From assembly GCF_051900535.1 (NCBI RefSeq), contig NZ_JBHZGI010000001.1:124001-188000 (forward strand): DNA of 64,000 nt, given 5' to 3'. The DNA comes from Frateuria_A sp051900535 (GTDB lineage: Bacteria > Pseudomonadota > Gammaproteobacteria > Xanthomonadales > Rhodanobacteraceae). A program made the translations under genes and the position numbers. The notes below the pieces were generated by a model, which did not search any database, was not told the origin of the DNA, and saw only the letters and a list, made by a program, of their open reading frames with translations. Below are positions 1-9,335 of this stretch, piece by piece. Each line of letters begins with the position of its first letter. Position 1 is the stretch's first letter.

Positions 1-19
1 AAAACAAAGGAATTCCCCG

Positions 20-361
20 ATGAAGAATCTCCAGTCGTTCGCGATGGCGGCCGCTGTCGCCCTCTTCGGCATGGCCGGTTCCGCCGCGGTCCACGCGCAG
101 GCCACCGCCGGCGAAGTGTTCGGCAACGCGCCGGCCGGCAGCACCATCCTGGCCAAGAGCACGACCAACGGCACCCAGCGCGAGGTCCAGGTGGCAGAGA
201 ATGGCCGCTACGCGATCCGCGCGCTGCCGATCGGCGTCTACACGGTGACGCTGTCGGAGAATGGCCAGCCGGTCGCCAAGCACGTCAACGTGCCGGTGGT
301 GGTGGGTCGTGGCATCAAGGTGGACTTCGACGGTCAGGCTTCGGCCATCGGCCAGCAGTAA
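20..361 (+). CDS. small secreted carboxypeptidase-regulatory-like (beta-sandwich) protein
   Basis: 113 residues. Residues 1 to about 27 form a signal peptide: a basic start, an Ala/Val/Leu core, and an AVHAQ end suited to signal peptidase I, so the product is probably periplasmic or exported. The rest (GEVFGNAPAGSTI, NGRYAIRALPIGVYTVTL) has the Gly/Asn turns and GxYxIxxLPxGxYxVTL pattern of carboxypeptidase-regulatory-like domains. These domains also cap the N-terminus of Oar-type TonB receptors. An AAGGA ribosome site lies about 8 bases before ATG, and a strong terminator follows the stop. It looks like a complete small gene, not a receptor fragment. No enzymatic role can be assigned. Confidence 0.75.
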   Translation: MKNLQSFAMAAAVALFGMAGSAAVHAQATAGEVFGNAPAGSTILAKSTTNGTQREVQVAENGRYAIRALPIGVYTVTLSENGQPVAKHVNVPVVVGRGIKVDFDGQASAIGQQ

Positions 362-400
362 GACGTCGAGCCGGGCGCCAACGCGTCCGACAAAACAAAA

Positions 401-430
401 AGCCAGCGCCGCAAGGCGCTGGCTTTTTTT
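401..430 (+). terminator. intrinsic terminator after the secreted protein gene
   Basis: A perfect 10-base stem (401-410 with 415-424), loop GCAA, is followed by a run of T to 430. An A-rich run lies on its other side, so it may also stop leftward transcription from the thiolase operon. Confidence 0.9.
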
Positions 431-515
431 GTGGAGCCTCGGGGGCGACCCAGGTGTCCGACGTGGCGATCGCCGAATGGCTGTCGTTCCGAAGGTCGCT
501 CCTGCAAAGGTGGCT

Positions 516-535
516 GGTTCCTCCCGGGAGGAACC
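516..535. repeat. perfect 20-base palindrome downstream of the thiolase stop
   Basis: Ten bases from 516 (GGTTCCTCCC) are followed at once by their exact reverse complement, ending six bases before the thiolase stop at 542. No T run follows, so it is not a classical terminator. It may be an mRNA 3'-end stabiliser or a protein-binding site. Confidence 0.6.
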
Positions 536-541
536 GGGCCA

Positions 542-1747
<1,206 letters not shown>

Positions 1748-1820
1748 CGTGTTGACTCCGTCGCGTCGCGCTGATGAGCGGCGACGCGTTGTGGTTGCGT
1801 TCGTGGGCTTGTCGGCGCGA

Positions 1821-4190
1821 TCAGTTGCGCAGTGGCTTGCCAGTGGTCATGGTGTGGGCGATGCGGGCCTGGGTCTTCTCGGTCCTGGCCAGCTCGACGA
1901 AGTGCTTGCGCTCGAGCTTGAGCAACCAGGCTTCGTCGACGAGCGAGCCGCGCTCGATGCCACCGCCGCACAGCGTGTCCGCGATGCGGCTGGCAATAGC
2001 CACGTCGTGCTCGGAGGCGAAGTAGCCGGCCTGGAGGTTGACCAGCGATGCCTTGAAGGTCGCGGTGCCGGTGTCGCCGGCGACCGGGATCGCACGGGCG
2101 GGCAGGGGCGGGCGCCAGCCGCTTTCGGCGAGCGCCGAGGCGACCTTCTTGGCCACATAGAGCAACTCGTAGGCGTTGAACACCACGACGTCGGATTCGC
2201 GCAGCAGGCCCAGCTGCTTCGCTTCGAACGCACTGGCGGAAACCTTGGCCATCGCCACTGTCTCGAATACCTTCTTGAGCGATTCGAACGGATCGGCCGG
2301 GTTGGCGTTCGCCGCACGCACGGCCAGCTCCTTCAGGCCGCCGCCCGCAGGCAGCAGACCCACGCCGGCTTCGACGAGGCCGATGTAGCTTTCCAGCGCC
2401 GCCACGGTGCGCGCCGAGTGCATCTGGAATTCGCAGCCGCCGCCCAGGCACAGTCCGCGCACCGCAGCTACGACAGGAACCAGCGAGTGCTTGATGCGCA
2501 TGCTGGTGCGCTGGAAGTTCTCCACCATCGACTCGAAGGCGTCGAACTTGCCGTCCTTCAGCAGGCCGAGCGCACCCTTCAGATCCGCGCCGGCGGAGAA
2601 CGGCTCGCCGGTCTGCCAGATCACTACCGCCTTGAGCTTTTCCTCGGCCACGCCGATCGCATGCTGGATGCCATCGAGCACATGATCGTTGACCGTGTTC
2701 ATCTTGGTCTTGAACGAGAGGATGCCGACGCCGTCGTCGCCCAGCGTCCACAGGCGCACGCCGTCGTTCTCCCACACGGTGGTGCCCGGGTCGAACTTCT
2801 CGCCCAGGATCGCGTCGGGGAACAGCTGGCGCGCGTAGACGTCGTGGGTCGAGCGCGGCTTGTCGGTGTTCGACGCGGCCGAGTACGAGCCGGCCTTGCC
2901 GTGCACGCCGGTACGTCCGTCGGTGACCCAGGCGGGCAGCGGCGCGTCACTCATGGCCTTGCCTGCCTTGATGTCCTCGGCGATCCAGCTCGCGACCTGC
3001 TGCCAGCCGGCCGCCTGCCAGGTCTCGAAGGGACCGAGCTTCCAGCCGTAGCCCCAGCGGATCGCGAAGTCGACGTCGCGCGCGGTGTCGGCAACGTCGG
3101 CCAGGTGGTAGGCGGTGTAGTGGAACAGGTCGCGGAAGATCGCCCACAGGAACTGTGCCTGTGGATCGGTGGACGCGCGCAGCTTCGCGAACTTCTCGGC
3201 CGGGTCCTTGATCGCGAGGATGGTGGCGACTTCATCGGACGCCTTCTGTTCGGAAGGCACGTAGTCGCGCTTGGCCGGGTCGAGGACCAGGATGTCCTTG
3301 CCCACCTTCTTGTAGAAGCCGGCGCCGCTCTTCTGGCCGAGCGCGCCGGCGTCGATCAGGCCCTGCAGCACGGCCGGCGTCTTGAAGTACTTGTGCCACG
3401 GATCATCCGCGAGCGTGTCGCCCATGGTCTTGATGACGTGCGCCATGGTGTCCAGGCCGACCACGTCCGCGGTGCGGTAGGTAGCGCTCTTGGGGCGGCC
3501 GATCGCGGGCCCGGTCAGCGCGTCGACCGTATCGAAGCCGAGCTTGAACTGCTCCGTGTGGTGCATGGTCGCCAGCATCGAGAACACGCCGATGCGGTTG
3601 CCGATGAAGTTCGGGGTGTCCTTGGCGATCACCACGCCCTTGCCGACCGTGGTGGCGAGGAAGGCTTCCAGGCCTTCGATCACGCTGGCGTCGGTGAGGC
3701 GGGTCGGGATCAGCTCGACCAGGTGCATGTAGCGCGGCGGGTTGAAGAAGTGCACGCCGCAGAAGCGGTGGCGCATTTCCTCGGGCAACGCTTCGGCGAG
3801 CGTATTGATCGACAGGCCGGAGGTATTGGAGGCGATGACCGCGGTCTTCGACAGGTGCGAGGCGATCTTCCTGTAGAGATCGAGCTTCCAGTCCATCCGC
3901 TCGGCGATCGCCTCGATGACCAGGTCCACTTCCCTGAGGTGATCGAGATCCTCGTCGTAGTTGGCAGGGATGATCGCGGCGGCGAGATTCTTGTCCGCCA
4001 GCGGGGCCGGCGAGAGCTTGGCGAGGTTGGCGATCGCCTTGAGCGCGATGCCGCTCTTGGGACCTTCCTTGGCGGGAAGGTCGAACAGCACGGTTTCGAC
4101 ACCGGCGTTGGTCAGGTGCGCGGCGATCTGCGCGCCCATGACGCCGGCGCCCAGCACGGCGGCCTTGCGGATGCGTAGTGTTGCGGGCAT
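1821..4190 (-). CDS. fadN: 3-hydroxyacyl-CoA dehydrogenase / enoyl-CoA hydratase, FadN-type
   Basis: 789 residues. The domain order is dehydrogenase first, hydratase last, as in Bacillus FadN and opposite to E. coli FadB. The N-terminal Rossmann fold shows GAGVMGAQIAAHL at about residues 14-26. The 3-hydroxyacyl-CoA dehydrogenase C-terminal domains follow, with IAKDTPNFIGNRIG near 190-205. The C-terminal crotonase domain has an oxyanion-hole segment (RGLCLGGGCEFQMHS) and a downstream catalytic Glu segment (YIGLVEAGVGLLPAGGG). It hydrates enoyl-CoA and oxidises the 3-hydroxyacyl-CoA with NAD+. A GGAGA ribosome site precedes ATG by 5 bases. The regulator gene lies 83 bases upstream and the thiolase 73 bases downstream, so the three are probably one operon. 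Confidence 0.92.
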   Translation of the reverse strand: MPATLRIRKAAVLGAGVMGAQIAAHLTNAGVETVLFDLPAKEGPKSGIALKAIANLAKLSPAPLADKNLAAAIIPANYDEDLDHLREVDLVIEAIAERMDWKLDLYRKIASHLSKTAVIASNTSGLSINTLAEALPEEMRHRFCGVHFFNPPRYMHLVELIPTRLTDASVIEGLEAFLATTVGKGVVIAKDTPNFIGNRIGVFSMLATMHHTEQFKLGFDTVDALTGPAIGRPKSATYRTADVVGLDTMAHVIKTMGDTLADDPWHKYFKTPAVLQGLIDAGALGQKSGAGFYKKVGKDILVLDPAKRDYVPSEQKASDEVATILAIKDPAEKFAKLRASTDPQAQFLWAIFRDLFHYTAYHLADVADTARDVDFAIRWGYGWKLGPFETWQAAGWQQVASWIAEDIKAGKAMSDAPLPAWVTDGRTGVHGKAGSYSAASNTDKPRSTHDVYARQLFPDAILGEKFDPGTTVWENDGVRLWTLGDDGVGILSFKTKMNTVNDHVLDGIQHAIGVAEEKLKAVVIWQTGEPFSAGADLKGALGLLKDGKFDAFESMVENFQRTSMRIKHSLVPVVAAVRGLCLGGGCEFQMHSARTVAALESYIGLVEAGVGLLPAGGGLKELAVRAANANPADPFESLKKVFETVAMAKVSASAFEAKQLGLLRESDVVVFNAYELLYVAKKVASALAESGWRPPLPARAIPVAGDTGTATFKASLVNLQAGYFASEHDVAIASRIADTLCGGGIERGSLVDEAWLLKLERKHFVELARTEKTQARIAHTMTTGKPLRN

Positions 4191-4273
4191 TGGCTTCTCC
4201 AGGGGGATGCGGACAGCGAAACGGAAAGAGGCTAGGCAGCCAGCCGTGGCTGGCCGGTGAGTTCGTAAAGGGA

Positions 4274-4888
4274 TCAGGGATGGCTAAGGCCGGCGCTGGC
4301 GAAGCGGATCAGGTGCGCGATCGTCTGCTCGCGGTGGGCGGCCTCACTGACGCCGCCCTTGCGCTGGATCATGCCGAAGCCGGACATGGCATGGGTCAGC
4401 GCGCCGGTCACCAGATCGATGCGCCAGTACAGCTCCTCGCGGCTCAGCCCGGGCAGCAGGCGGGCGAACTCGGCGGTGAACTGGCGCATGACGTGGCCGT
4501 AGTTCTCGGACATGAACTGGCGCAGATGGTCGTCGTGCTCGGCGAAGGCGCGCGCCAGCACGCGCATGAACAGCGAACCGCTGCCGTCGCCCGAGAGCGC
4601 CAGGGCCGGGCGGATGAACGCGTCGAGCACGTCCTCGAGCGTGGTATCCGGTTCGTCCGCCACCTTCGCCAGCGCGGCCAGTCGGTGCGCGTTCAGCGTG
4701 TCGAGACGGCGGCGGAACACCTCCTCGACCAGCTTGTCCTTGGACCCGAAGTGGTAGTTCACTGCGGCCAGGTTGACGCCGGCGGCGGCCGTCAACTGGC
4801 GCAACGACGCGCCATCGAAGCCGCGCTGGGCGAACAGCACCTCGGCGGCACAGAGGATGCGTTCCTTGGTCGAGGCGGAACTGTTCAC
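4274..4888 (-). CDS. TetR-family fatty-acid regulator, PsrA-like
   Basis: 204 residues from a GTG start at 4888, chosen because residues from there align with the start of Pseudomonas PsrA (eight residues before ERIL). An in-frame TTG at 4918 would fall inside the operator. The N-terminal helix-turn-helix reads ERILCAAEVLFAQRGFDG, then LTAAAGVNLAAVNYHFGSK, almost the PsrA signature. PsrA is a repressor or activator that releases DNA when bound to long-chain fatty acyl ligands. Two CAAAC-N4-GTTTG palindromes lie 27-82 bases upstream, matching PsrA boxes and implying autoregulation. Its position heading fadN-fadA supports control of beta-oxidation. The ligand and the sign of control are inferred from the family. 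Confidence 0.88.
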   Translation of the reverse strand: MNSSASTKERILCAAEVLFAQRGFDGASLRQLTAAAGVNLAAVNYHFGSKDKLVEEVFRRRLDTLNAHRLAALAKVADEPDTTLEDVLDAFIRPALALSGDGSGSLFMRVLARAFAEHDDHLRQFMSENYGHVMRQFTAEFARLLPGLSREELYWRIDLVTGALTHAMSGFGMIQRKGGVSEAAHREQTIAHLIRFASAGLSHP

Positions 4889-4914
4889 GCTTGGGCTCGC
4901 TCGCAGGACAGGAA

Positions 4915-4930
4915 TCAAACGATCGTTTGA
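4915..4930. promoter_or_regulatory. operator palindrome for the PsrA-like regulator (proximal)
   Basis: TCAAACGATCGTTTGA is a perfect 16-base palindrome. Its CAAAC-N4-GTTTG core is the known PsrA box shape, and it lies 27 bases before the GTG of the adjacent TetR gene. Confidence 0.75.
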
Positions 4931-4956
4931 GCATACGCGGGGCGCTTCGGGCCCGT

Positions 4957-4970
4957 CAAACGGCCGTTTG
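4957..4970. promoter_or_regulatory. operator palindrome for the PsrA-like regulator (distal)
   Basis: CAAACGGCCGTTTG is a perfect 14-base palindrome with the same half-sites as the proximal operator. The centres are about 41 bases apart (four helical turns), so two dimers could bind the same DNA face. Confidence 0.7.
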
Positions 4971-5022
4971 GTTCACGCCGTGTCCGCTTGCGATCAGGCT
5001 AGAATCTGTCAAACTTTCGTGA

Positions 5023-5052
5023 GCTAAATCCGCATTTCGTGTCGGATTTAGC
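5023..5052. promoter_or_regulatory. inverted repeat in the ndk leader
   Basis: The perfect 10-base arms GCTAAATCCG and CGGATTTAGC flank a 10-base AT-rich loop, 62 bases before the ndk ATG. No U run follows, so it is not a standard terminator. It could be a leader RNA hairpin or an operator. A TAGAAT at 5000-5005 just upstream is a possible -10 element, but I found no convincing -35. Confidence 0.5.
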
Positions 5053-5114
5053 CCTACATTGATCGGCAAGACAGCCGATAGCCCACTCAGATACCAGTAT
5101 TCCCGGAGCAGACC

Positions 5115-5540
5115 ATGGCGCTGGAGCGCACCCTTTCCATCATCAAGCCCGACGCCGTCGCCAAGAACGTGATCGGCCAGATCTACTCCCGTTTCGAGCA
5201 GGCCGGCCTGAAAGTCGTCGCCGCGAAGATGAAGCAGCTGTCCCGCAAGGAGGCCGAGGGCTTCTACGCGGTGCACAAGGAGCGCCCGTTCTTCAATGCG
5301 CTGGTCGAGTTCATGATTTCCGGTCCGGTGATGATCCAGGTGCTGCAGGGCGAGAACGCCGTGCTGAAGCATCGCGATCTGATGGGCGCCACCAACCCGA
5401 AGGACGCTGCGCCGGGCACGATCCGCGCCGACTTCGCCGATTCGATCGACGCCAACGCGGTGCACGGCTCCGATGCCGCCGAGACCGCCAAGGTCGAAAT
5501 TGCCTACTTCTTTGCGGAGACGGAAGTCTCCCCGCGGTGA
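5115..5540 (+). CDS. ndk: nucleoside diphosphate kinase
   Basis: 141 residues, the standard short bacterial form. It transfers the gamma-phosphate of ATP to nucleoside diphosphates through a phosphohistidine, balancing NTP and dNTP pools. The N-terminus (ERTLSIIKPDAVAKN) is the family signature and the catalytic His117 lies in NAVHGSD. The GATNPKDAAPGTIRADF nucleotide-binding stretch is intact. The rlmN GTG start follows the stop by 8 bases, so the two are probably cotranscribed, as in many gammaproteobacteria. Confidence 0.97.
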   Translation: MALERTLSIIKPDAVAKNVIGQIYSRFEQAGLKVVAAKMKQLSRKEAEGFYAVHKERPFFNALVEFMISGPVMIQVLQGENAVLKHRDLMGATNPKDAAPGTIRADFADSIDANAVHGSDAAETAKVEIAYFFAETEVSPR

Positions 5541-5548
5541 GATAAGTT

Positions 5549-6715
5549 GTGAACCAGGTTGTAGCCACTCCTTCCATCGACCCGAAAGCTACAAGCGACA
5601 AGGTCAACCTGCTCGATTTCGATCGCCAGGGCCTGCGTGATTTCTTCGCGCAGCTGGGCGAGAAGCCTTATCGCGCCGAGCAGGTGATGAAGTGGATCTA
5701 CCATCGCCTGGAAGATGACTTCGGCAGGATGACCGACGTGGGCAAGGCGCTGCGCGCCAAGCTCGAGGCCACGTGCTACGTCGGTCCCCCGAAGACACTG
5801 TTCGACAAGGCCGCCGCCGACGGCACGCACAAGTGGCTGCTCGGCATGGATGGCGGCAACGCCATCGAGGCGGTCTACATTCCCGAACCGACCCGCGGCA
5901 CGCTGTGCGTGTCCTCGCAGGTCGGCTGCGGCTTGAACTGCCAGTTCTGCTCGACAGCCACGCAGGGCTTCAACCGCAACCTCGCCGCGTCCGAAGTGAT
6001 CGGGCAGATGTGGGTGGCGGCCAAGCACCTGGGCAACGTCACGCACCAGAACCGCCGCATCACCAACGTGGTGATGATGGGCATGGGCGAGCCGCTGCTG
6101 AACTTCGACAACGTGGTCACCGCGATGAGCCTGATGCGCGATGATTTGGGCTTCGGCCTGGCGTCCAAGCGCGTAACGCTCTCGACCGCCGGCCTGGTGC
6201 CGATGATCGACAAGCTGTCCGAAACGATCGATGTCTCGCTGGCGGTCTCGCTGCACGCGGCCAACGATGAGCTGCGCACGGAACTGGTCCCGCTCAACAA
6301 GCGCTACCCGATCGCCGAACTGCTGGGCGCCTGCCTGCGCTGGATCGAGCGCCGGCCGCGCACTTCGATCACCTTCGAATACACCCTGATGAAGGGCGTG
6401 AACGACCAGCCCGAGCATGCGAAGCAGCTGATCAAGCTGATGCGCAAGCTGCCCACCGGCAGCGCGAAAGTGAACCTGATCCCGTTCAACCCCTTCCCGG
6501 GCACGCGCTTCGAGCGCTCTGACGCCGACACCATCCGCGCGTTCCAGACCCTGCTGCTCAACGCGAACGTCCTCACCATGCTGCGCCGCACGCGCGGCGA
6601 CGACATCGATGCCGCCTGTGGCCAGTTGAAGGGCCAGGTGCTGGACCGCACGCGCCGGCAGGCCGAGTTCCGCAGACGCCTGGATCAGGGACAAGGAGTC
6701 GTGCATGCGTCTTGA
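5549..6715 (+). CDS. rlmN: dual-specificity 23S rRNA/tRNA adenine-C2 methyltransferase RlmN
   Basis: 388 residues, starting at GTG. This radical-SAM enzyme methylates C2 of A2503 in 23S rRNA and A37 in some tRNAs. The radical-SAM cluster is CGLNCQFC (Cys127, Cys131, Cys134), and the resolving Cys357 lies in DAACGQLKGQV near the C-terminus. GMGEPLLNFDNV is the SAM-binding motif. The 3' end overlaps the pilW start by 11 bases, the usual arrangement at the head of the rlmN-pilF-rodZ operon. Confidence 0.97.
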   Translation: MNQVVATPSIDPKATSDKVNLLDFDRQGLRDFFAQLGEKPYRAEQVMKWIYHRLEDDFGRMTDVGKALRAKLEATCYVGPPKTLFDKAAADGTHKWLLGMDGGNAIEAVYIPEPTRGTLCVSSQVGCGLNCQFCSTATQGFNRNLAASEVIGQMWVAAKHLGNVTHQNRRITNVVMMGMGEPLLNFDNVVTAMSLMRDDLGFGLASKRVTLSTAGLVPMIDKLSETIDVSLAVSLHAANDELRTELVPLNKRYPIAELLGACLRWIERRPRTSITFEYTLMKGVNDQPEHAKQLIKLMRKLPTGSAKVNLIPFNPFPGTRFERSDADTIRAFQTLLLNANVLTMLRRTRGDDIDAACGQLKGQVLDRTRRQAEFRRRLDQGQGVVHAS

Positions 6716-7490
6716 ACGCTGGATGGGGGCAGCGCTGGCGCTGGTGCTCGCGGGGTGCGTCACCACGACCACCGAGGAAGGCAGCCTTGGCAGGGTGCCG
6801 CATTCGAGCCAGAGCCAGGAAGCACAGGATGCCGCGCGCGTCCATACCGAGCTCGGCCAGCAGTACATGGCCAACGGCGACCTGAAGACGGCGCTGGACA
6901 AGCTCAACAAGGCGCTGCAGTTCGACGAGGACTACGCGCCGGCGCACACCGTCATCGCCGTGCTCGACGAGCGCATCAATCGCCCGGAGCAGGCCGAGCA
7001 GCACTACCGCCGCGCGGTCCAGCTGGAGCCGGACAAGGGCATGCCGAACAACAACCTCGGCACCTTCCTCTGCCGAGTCGGCAAGGGCGCCGAGGCGCTC
7101 AGGTACTTCGATACCGCGTTGAAGGACCCGTTCTACCAGACCCCGGACATCGCGCTGACCAACAAGGGCATCTGCCAGCTGGGCATGAACGATGTGGCCG
7201 GTGCCGAAGGCACCCTGCGCAAGGCGCTGGATGCCAACCCGCAGAACGGCGATGCCCTGTTGCACCTGGCCAAAGCCTTGTACCTGAACAACGACGCATT
7301 CCGCGCCCGTGCGTTCATCCAGCGCTTCGACGCGCTGGGACAGCCTAGCGCCGACGCCCTCAAGCTCGGCCACGACATCGAAACCCGCCTGGGTAACACG
7401 GACGCTGCCCAAAACTACCGCAGGCGACTGCAGAGCCAGTTCCCGGATTCGGATCAGGCCCGCGCCCTCGACGCAACCGCTAGCCCATGA
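6705..7490 (+). CDS. pilW: type IV pilus biogenesis/stability lipoprotein PilW (PilF)
   Basis: 261 residues. The lipobox LVLAGC places the lipidated Cys at residue 18, followed by a low-complexity Thr/Glu linker. The rest is a tetratricopeptide superhelix of about six repeats (residues 45-240), with typical pairs such as YMANGDLKTALDKLNKALQFD and NLGTFLCRVGKGAEALRYFD. Family members are outer-membrane pilotins needed for assembly and stability of the PilQ secretin. The gene overlaps rlmN upstream and shares an ATGA start/stop with rodZ downstream, so it is translationally coupled. Confidence 0.92.
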   Translation: MRLERWMGAALALVLAGCVTTTTEEGSLGRVPHSSQSQEAQDAARVHTELGQQYMANGDLKTALDKLNKALQFDEDYAPAHTVIAVLDERINRPEQAEQHYRRAVQLEPDKGMPNNNLGTFLCRVGKGAEALRYFDTALKDPFYQTPDIALTNKGICQLGMNDVAGAEGTLRKALDANPQNGDALLHLAKALYLNNDAFRARAFIQRFDALGQPSADALKLGHDIETRLGNTDAAQNYRRRLQSQFPDSDQARALDATASP

Positions 7491-8464
7491 CCTTCCAGCA
7501 GTCCAATCCCGGCCATCGTGCGATTGATCTGTTCGCCGTCGCGGCGATCACGGATGGCCCGTCGAACGATCAGTCCCCCAATTTCGGCAGCCGTTTGCGT
7601 GCCGCGCGCGAAGCGCGTGGCCTGGACATCGACGCCTGCGCACATGCCCTCAAGCTTCCGGCGCGCGTGCTGCGCCAGCTGGAGAGCAACCAGCGCGAGG
7701 GCATCGACTACGCCGTCTACATGGCCAGCTACATCACCAAGTACGCGCGCCACCTGGGCGTGGACGAGGACGCCATCCAGGCGGAGCTCGCGAGCCTCAA
7801 GCGCGCCGAGCCCACGCTGGTCGCCACCGGTGGCATGTCGCACTCGCGCTACCTGCTCGAGCGCTATGCCACCGCCGCGACGTACGTAGTGCTGACCGCG
7901 GTGATCGTGGTGCCGATGGTGTGGCTCGGTGTGCGCGGCACGCTCGACCGCGATCTCAGCCACCTGGCGCCGCTCGACGCCACGCCGGTCGCCCAACAGG
8001 ACGTCCCGGCGCACGTCGCCAGCAATGCCCAGACCACGGTGGCGGCACCCGCCCGCAAGGCGGATGCCGCTGCACCGGCCGAGGAGCAACCGTTGCTCGC
8101 CTCGATGGCACCGTTCCCGGGTCTGGACAGCGGCAGCCTGGCCGTCGCCAAGCCTAAGCCCGCGCCCGCCGTGCCGGCCCCCGTGGCCGCCGTTCCTGGC
8201 GGGCACAGCGTGAGCCTCGCGCTGGATGAAGCCAGTTGGGTCGAAGTGGTCGCCGCCGACGGTTCCCGCCTGGAATACGGCCTGCTGCCCGCCGGCGCCA
8301 GCAAGACCTGGAGCAGCGCGCAACCGCTGGACGTGCGCATCGGCAACGCCGGCGGCGCGCAGGTCAGCATCGACGGCCAGCCGTTGCCGCTGGACGCCTA
8401 CCGCCGCGCCAACGTGGCGCACTTCCGCGTCCAGGACGGCAAGCCAGCGCCCAGCGGCGCCTGA
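7487..8464 (+). CDS. rodZ: cell-shape protein RodZ
   Basis: 325 residues. A cytoplasmic helix-turn-helix of the RodZ type covers about residues 25-100 (GSRLRAAREARGLDIDACAH, LPARVLRQLESNQREGID). A single membrane helix at about 128-150 (YVVLTAVIVVPMVWLGV) and an Ala/Pro-rich periplasmic linker (about 165-235) follow. The C-terminal DUF4115 beta domain contains SLALDEASWVEVVAADGSRLEYG. RodZ links MreB filaments to the wall-elongation machinery. The start overlaps the pilW stop as ATGA. In many gammaproteobacteria ispG and hisS follow rodZ; here an extragenic palindrome and yfgM follow instead. Confidence 0.92.
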   Translation: MTFQQSNPGHRAIDLFAVAAITDGPSNDQSPNFGSRLRAAREARGLDIDACAHALKLPARVLRQLESNQREGIDYAVYMASYITKYARHLGVDEDAIQAELASLKRAEPTLVATGGMSHSRYLLERYATAATYVVLTAVIVVPMVWLGVRGTLDRDLSHLAPLDATPVAQQDVPAHVASNAQTTVAAPARKADAAAPAEEQPLLASMAPFPGLDSGSLAVAKPKPAPAVPAPVAAVPGGHSVSLALDEASWVEVVAADGSRLEYGLLPAGASKTWSSAQPLDVRIGNAGGAQVSIDGQPLPLDAYRRANVAHFRVQDGKPAPSGA

Positions 8465-8478
8465 TCCGGCCATCGGTT

Positions 8479-8529
8479 GCAGGAGCGCACCCGCGCGACC
8501 GCCATGCCGGTCGAGCCGGGTGCGTTTCC
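8479..8529. repeat. extragenic palindromic (REP-like) element
   Basis: The GCAGGAGCGCACCC arm is followed by a degenerate GGGTGCGTTTCC arm about 25 bases later, between rodZ and yfgM. The same core recurs near 18378, 22050, 31640 and 58946, always between genes. Confidence 0.65.
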
Positions 8530-8684
8530 ATATGGGCCCCGTGGATTTTGCCCGTCCCCGCGGCGCTTCGGTTATGCTTGTCCATTGACCGCGGTGCACC
8601 CGCGGTCATGGCATTCCAACCTCCTTTTTCCCAGCGCCGGGTCGGCCCATGCCGTCGCGGCGCGCGCTTTTGACGGACAAATGC

Positions 8685-9335
8685 ATGGCATTCGACGCAT
8701 ACGACGATTACGAACAAGGCGAACGCGTACAGCAATGGCTGCGCCAGAACGGCCTGTCCATCGTCATCGGCATCGTCATCGGTTTGGTCGCGATCTTCGG
8801 CTGGCAGCAGTGGCGCAACCACCAGGCCACGCGCGAGATGGAGGCCTCCAACCTCTACCAGCAGCTGCAGACCGCGCTGGCCTCCGGCAATACCGGCGAA
8901 GCCGACAAGCTGGTCGATCGCCTGGAGAAGGACTTCGCCAAGTCCACTTATGCCGTGTTCGCGGCGAGCGACCAGGCGCAACGGCTGGTCGAGGCCAGGC
9001 AGCTGGACAAGGCGCTTGCCTCCCTCCAGTGGGCGCGCAGCCACGTCGGCGACAACGCGCTCAAGCCGCTGGTGGAACTGCGCACGGCCAAGGTTCAGAT
9101 GGCAGCCGACAAGGCCAAGGACGCGCTGGCCACCCTCGATGCGGTCACCGCGAAGGGTTATGAGGCGCTGCGCCAGGAACTACGGGGCGATGCGCTGGTC
9201 AAGCTTGGTCGCGCGGACGAAGCGCGCAAGGCCTACCAGGCGGCGCTGGCCGCCATGGCTGAAGACGCGCCGCAGCGCGCAGCCTTGCAACTCAAACTCG
9301 ACGATCTGGCCGTGGCCGGGAAGCAGGGCGCATGA
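8685..9335 (+). CDS. yfgM: YfgM-like ancillary SecYEG/periplasmic chaperone protein
   Basis: 216 residues from ATG at 8685; an upstream in-frame start at 8649 would add 12 unconserved residues. The N-terminus MAFDAYDDYEQGERVQQWLR is the YfgM signature. One membrane helix (LSIVIGIVIGLVAIFGW, about residues 25-41) is followed by a periplasmic TPR-like domain. In E. coli YfgM associates with SecYEG and the chaperone PpiD and helps outer-membrane protein folding. The stop overlaps the bamB ATG (ATGA), the conserved yfgM-bamB-der linkage. Confidence 0.9.
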   Translation: MAFDAYDDYEQGERVQQWLRQNGLSIVIGIVIGLVAIFGWQQWRNHQATREMEASNLYQQLQTALASGNTGEADKLVDRLEKDFAKSTYAVFAASDQAQRLVEARQLDKALASLQWARSHVGDNALKPLVELRTAKVQMAADKAKDALATLDAVTAKGYEALRQELRGDALVKLGRADEARKAYQAALAAMAEDAPQRAALQLKLDDLAVAGKQGA

